A program made the translations under genes and the position numbers. A DNA stretch of 64,000 bases from Lachnospiraceae bacterium 10-1. GTDB lineage: Bacteria > Bacillota > Clostridia > Lachnospirales > Lachnospiraceae. Of this stretch, positions 62,293-64,000 are shown piece after piece. The notes beneath the pieces are model-generated. The model ran no database searches. It was not told the origin of the DNA and saw only the letters and a program-made list of their open reading frames with translations. Positions within the stretch are counted from its first letter, which is position 1; each line of letters begins with the position of its first letter. Location of the stretch: assembly GCA_000403495.2 (NCBI GenBank), contig KE159799.1, forward strand, positions 308,990 through 372,989, given 5' to 3'.

Positions 62293-62931
62293 TTATTGTG
62301 AAATCATTTTAACTATTTTAATTTTATGTGCTTCAATACCAAATAATGCCTGAATTGCTTCCGATATATTTTCTGCTGTTTTGGCATTGCCGCCCCCCTG
62401 AGCCGAGACTACCACTCCCTTAACGGAAGGAGTCATCATTTTCGTAATATATGGAATACTGTTTTCCCCATAAACAGTTTCCTCAGTATCACTAAAATCC
62501 GTCGTATTCCTGCTACCGCCTTGAGAATCCACTTCCGTGGTACTGTTTCTTTCCGTGCTTTTATCCTTTTCTATAATTGTTTCTCCTGAATTCTCCAATG
62601 TGATCATCACTCTCACCCTGCCAACCCCATCCATTGTAGCCAGCAGTTCCTCCAGAGATGCTTCCAGATAAGAAGCATAGGTATACAATTCATCTTCACT
62701 TTTCCAATTATCTTCATATGGATTGGAGGCTCCTCCTGCATGTAAATTAATTATATCCCCTTTACTGTCCAATTGACCGGACTGTACATCTGCATTTGCA
62801 TCCGTATCCACATTTTTTTCCTGCACAGGCCAGACAATTACAAGCAGTAAGATACCTGCAAGAATAATAATCAGAAAATTATTTTTTGTTAATTTTTCCG
62901 TAATCTTTTTCTTTATTTCCTTCTCCTGCAT
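62293..62931 (-). CDS. spoIIIAG: Stage III sporulation protein AG
   Basis: 212 residues. A Lys-rich cytoplasmic start, one membrane helix (about 17-36), a Ser/Asp/Glu/Asn-rich linker (about 40-65) and a ring-building domain (LATMDGVGRVRVMITLENSG) with a central acidic insertion. It forms the large oligomeric ring of the spoIIIA-spoIIQ feeding channel. 15 nt separate it from spoIIIAH. Confidence 0.92.
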   Translation of the reverse strand: MQEKEIKKKITEKLTKNNFLIIILAGILLLVIVWPVQEKNVDTDANADVQSGQLDSKGDIINLHAGGASNPYEDNWKSEDELYTYASYLEASLEELLATMDGVGRVRVMITLENSGETIIEKDKSTERNSTTEVDSQGGSRNTTDFSDTEETVYGENSIPYITKMMTPSVKGVVVSAQGGGNAKTAENISEAIQALFGIEAHKIKIVKMISQ

Positions 62932-63000
62932 CTAAAACCTGTTCCTTTCCCGCATAACATTTTTCTTTTGAATGTTTATGCGCAAAGTTAAAATATTCTT

Positions 63001-63552
63001 TTAATCTGCCTGAAAAACAACTTCTATTTTCTCAGCATCCACTGAAATACTATTTCCAAAAGCCTGCTTAAGCTCCTCCTCTTTCCCCTCTGATGACTTA
63101 TTGCTTCGCATGCTGCTTTCGCCAATCACCACCGAATCTATTTGAATTTTATTTTCACTACTATTTTCTGTTTCTTCGGCTGCCACTGTTATAACGATTC
63201 TTTGATCCTCCGTCAATTCCACATTTAAAACCTTATAACCGCTTTCACAATTGTTTAATTTGTTTTTCAATTCCTCTGTAACACTCCCGTAAATTTCCGT
63301 ACGATTATCCTTAATCTCTAGTTTTGCAGCGTTTAATTCAATATTCTGTTCCAAAAACGCAATCCCTTCACTGATTTCCTTTTCTTTTTCCTTATCCAAA
63401 AGCAGCCCGAAAACCGGCTCCGTTATTTTCAAAATCATCAAAATGCCCACCAGAATTCTGACGTATTTCATATAGGCATTTCCTGGAACAAAAAACATAA
63501 CTGCCTGCGCTATAATCACAAAAATACATATTTCCTTAATTGCCTCTACCAT
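63001..63552 (-). CDS. spoIIIAF: Stage III sporulation protein AF
   Basis: 183 residues. Two membrane helices (about 5-22 and 28-48) with VRILVGILMILKITEPV, then an extracytoplasmic mixed domain. AGGAG seven bases before the ATG at 63552 sets the start, 11 nt after the spoIIIAE stop; the frame is open to 63594 but the longer form is unlikely. Part of the mother-cell spoIIIA channel. Confidence 0.9.
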   Translation of the reverse strand: MVEAIKEICIFVIIAQAVMFFVPGNAYMKYVRILVGILMILKITEPVFGLLLDKEKEKEISEGIAFLEQNIELNAAKLEIKDNRTEIYGSVTEELKNKLNNCESGYKVLNVELTEDQRIVITVAAEETENSSENKIQIDSVVIGESSMRSNKSSEGKEEELKQAFGNSISVDAEKIEVVFQAD

Positions 63553-63562
63553 TTTCTGTCTC

Positions 63563-64000
63563 CTAATAAGATATTGTATATGATACCACTGCAATCACAA
63601 TAATAAAAAGAGCCATTGATGTAAACACACACCGAAAAAGCAGAAAACAACCTACTCCCACTCTGTTGGTGCATGAAGCAATCCTTTTATCGCTCACAAT
63701 TCCTGTAACTGCCGCCCCCAGCTTTACAGTGGCTGTTACAACCACAATTTTAAGAAGAGGCAGAATACAGGCTCCAAAAATCAAAACAAGAAGCAGCACT
63801 CCCATACTGTTTTTAATAAGCACTGCAGAACCCATTACCAATTCCGTAACTCCTTCTGCCACCCCGCCAATCCCGGGAATTGCAGATATTGCTTTCCGCA
63901 TGGCGGAAATTTTAAGCTGGGATGCCACAGGAACAATCACCGCCTGCACCAGACTTAAGCTGGTAACAATCCCCATAGAAACTTTAAGCGCCATTACAAT
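63563..64000 (-). CDS. spoIIIAE: Stage III sporulation protein AE (C-terminal part, cut by window edge)
   Basis: The last 145 or so codons of a polytopic membrane protein, with MRKAISAIPGIGGVAEGVTE and several helices, matching the C-terminus of SpoIIIAE (about 390 residues in full). The rest, and spoIIIAA-AD, lie beyond 64000. No frame problems. Confidence 0.9.
   Translation of the reverse strand: MVMALKVSMGIVTSLSLVQAVIVPVASQLKISAMRKAISAIPGIGGVAEGVTELVMGSAVLIKNSMGVLLLVLIFGACILPLLKIVVVTATVKLGAAVTGIVSDKRIASCTNRVGVGCFLLFRCVFTSMALFIIVIAVVSYTISY

Overview
The window reads as a low-GC, spore-forming Firmicute, most likely a gut Lachnospiraceae. The evidence is the set of conserved gene orders: recA-recX-rny; the minus-strand run spoIIIAE-AH, deoB, prfC, nusB, xseA, xseB, ispA, dxs, tlyA, nadK, argR, recN, spoIVB; rimO/pgsA next to rpoZ-gmk-remA-yicC; plus spoIIM, a SpoVB-like flippase and coat-F-like genes. 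Nearly everything is on the minus strand. The plus-strand exceptions are a DAHP synthase gene, rqcH and one cargo gene in a decayed mobile element. I saw no rRNA, tRNA or CRISPR.

Layout. 0-3 kb: shikimate genes aroQ-aroK-aroE and yqeG. 3.5-7.7 kb: an ECF sigma factor, a membrane protein and an ABC exporter, preceded by a lipoprotein gene. 7.9-11 kb: a Lachnospiraceae-type hypothetical gene, then hisS and the DAHP synthase gene with divergent, near-consensus promoters. 11-15 kb: xerD, spoIIM, nudF, an aminotransferase. 15-26 kb: housekeeping genes; recA has two LexA boxes in its promoter. 26-31 kb: coat-like pair, spoVB-like, glgA, and a Spo0A homologue that has lost most of its receiver domain. 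31-41.6 kb: accessory genes (S66 peptidase, DUF362 ferredoxin, MATE pump, complete BceRSAB-type antimicrobial peptide module with operator, acetyltransferase, methyltransferase with a structured leader, APH(3')-like kinase). 41.6-46.7 kb: wreckage of an integrative conjugative element. 46.7-64 kb: the conserved spoIVB-recN to spoIIIA block.

The most interesting point combines two observations. The conserved spoIVB-spo0A junction is broken: spoIVB runs straight into conjugation-gene debris, and no full-length spo0A follows. The only Spo0A in the window (30.2-30.7 kb) keeps the first receiver strand-helix-strand, an almost intact DNA-binding domain, and nothing in between, so the phosphorylation site is absent. 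Either the organism controls sporulation without the classical phosphorelay input, or a second full-length Spo0A lies outside the window.

The element at 41.6-46.7 kb is a mosaic of a frameshifted and internally deleted large serine recombinase, orphan domains, a conserved KTR peptide, 5' and 3' pieces of conjugation ATPase-like genes, and an apparently intact Fic protein with its own terminator. It marks where the local gene order was rearranged.
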